Made by a program: the position numbers and the translations under genes. DNA of 64,000 nt, taken from the NCBI GenBank assembly GCA_934167175.1, contig CAKPKF010000007.1, positions 1 through 64,000 of the forward strand, in the 5' to 3' direction. Numbering within the stretch: the first letter of the stretch is position 1; the number at the start of each line of letters is the position of its first letter. Positions 63,802-64,000 of this stretch are shown here, one piece after another. Under the pieces are notes generated by a model. The model saw only the letters and a program-made list of their open reading frames with translations, did no database searches and was not told where the DNA came from. Source of the DNA: an uncultured Clostridia bacterium (GTDB taxonomy: Bacteria > Bacillota > Clostridia > TANB77 > CAG-508).

Positions 63802-64000
63802 ATGAATAAATACGAGAGTGTTATCATTATTAGACCAACTGTAGATGAAGAAGGAATCAAAGGATTAATTCAAAAATTCACAGATTTGGTTAATACTAAT
63901 GGTAAAATGGAAACAGTAGAAGAACTAGGAAAAAGAAAATTAGCTTATGAAATAAAAAAATTCAAAGAAGGATACTATGTAGTATTTAATTTTGAATCAA
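63802..64000 (+). CDS. rpsF: 30S ribosomal protein S6, 5' part
   Basis: The first 66 residues of S6 (MNKYESVIIIRPTVDEEGIK, LGKRKLAYEIKKFKEGYYVV) run off the right edge. AGAGGAGGTG precedes the ATG. S6 pairs with S18 in the 30S platform; ssb and rpsR are expected next, outside the window. Confidence 0.95.
   Translation, partial: MNKYESVIIIRPTVDEEGIKGLIQKFTDLVNTNGKMETVEELGKRKLAYEIKKFKEGYYVVFNFES

Noticed and set aside
1..64000. CRISPR arrays, insertion sequences, prophage or tRNA genes
   Set aside because: No regularly spaced repeats, transposase or phage genes, or cloverleaf sequences were recognised. The gene content looks like ordinary chromosome backbone.

Overview
The window is a low-GC chromosomal segment from an endospore-forming Clostridia-type Firmicute, probably an uncultured anaerobe. 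The evidence is strong AT bias, purine-rich Shine-Dalgarno sequences with TTG/GTG starts, TTGACA/TATAAT-type promoters at 17-bp spacing, a pyruvate formate-lyase pair, rubredoxin, GatCAB, an L10 leader, a T-box upstream of aspS, and sporulation genes (bofC-like, ylbJ, yyaC, spoIVFA/FB-like, spoVG with a sigma-H type promoter). Genes are densely packed in short operons on both strands, many separated by bidirectional terminators.

The outstanding observation concerns decoding. By eye I found 14 in-frame CGG triplets in the coding sequence of this window, spread over 10 genes (comEC, rnhB, ylbJ, a WecA-like gene with a rubredoxin tail, a YjdF-like gene, mfd, yyaC, spoIVFA-like, pflA, murC). At all 14 the reading frame moves +1: skipping the C and reading the following GGN as glycine restores the family sequence through to the normal C-terminus. 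I found no in-frame CGG read as arginine, while CGA, CGT, AGA and AGG are used. CGG therefore looks like an unassigned codon, with CGGN read as a four-base glycine codon or a +1 hop. This resembles what has been reported for AGGY in Perkinsus mitochondria; I know of no bacterial precedent. The affected genes would otherwise be called as split ORFs or pseudogenes. No other frame disruption was seen.

Layout. 1-4.5 kb: 5S rRNA end, a flavin-reductase-like gene, then rpmG-secE-nusG-rplK-rplA, L10 leader, rplJ-rplL. 4.7-10.1 kb: mtnN, an SH3/NlpC-P60 wall hydrolase, comEC and a BofC-like gene. 10.1-15.5 kb: pgsA-clpE (minus), an exported protein, htrA. 15.6-22.7 kb: pilin-like gene, rnhB, pyrimidine nucleoside phosphorylase, ylbJ, rpiB, WecA-like/rubredoxin fusion, YjdF-like gene, dtd. 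22.8-31.7 kb: SNF2 helicase, trmFO, gatCAB, rpsT. 31.9-43.7 kb: mscL, mfd, an rRNA/tRNA methyltransferase, a large pilin-like/LRR surface protein, DUF3137-lemA divergent pair, aspS with T-box. 43.7-52.0 kb: kinase-like helical-repeat protein, yyaC, spoIVFA/spoIVFB-like pair, another pilin-like gene, pflA-pflB. 52.2-64 kb: a truncated-looking glycosyltransferase, a metalloprotease-like exported protein, queA-tgt, a WG-repeat protein, murC, spoVG, pepV, a second pilin-like/LRR protein, and the start of rpsF.

Functional links: bofC-like and spoIVFA/FB-like genes belong to the pro-sigma-K checkpoint. The aspS T-box appears to carry an Asn (AAC) specifier, which fits a non-discriminating AspRS feeding GatCAB. 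PflA activates PflB. The three pilin-like genes with hydrophobic 'GIT/GIS' N-termini, plus two paralogous LRR versions, suggest a cell-surface display family.
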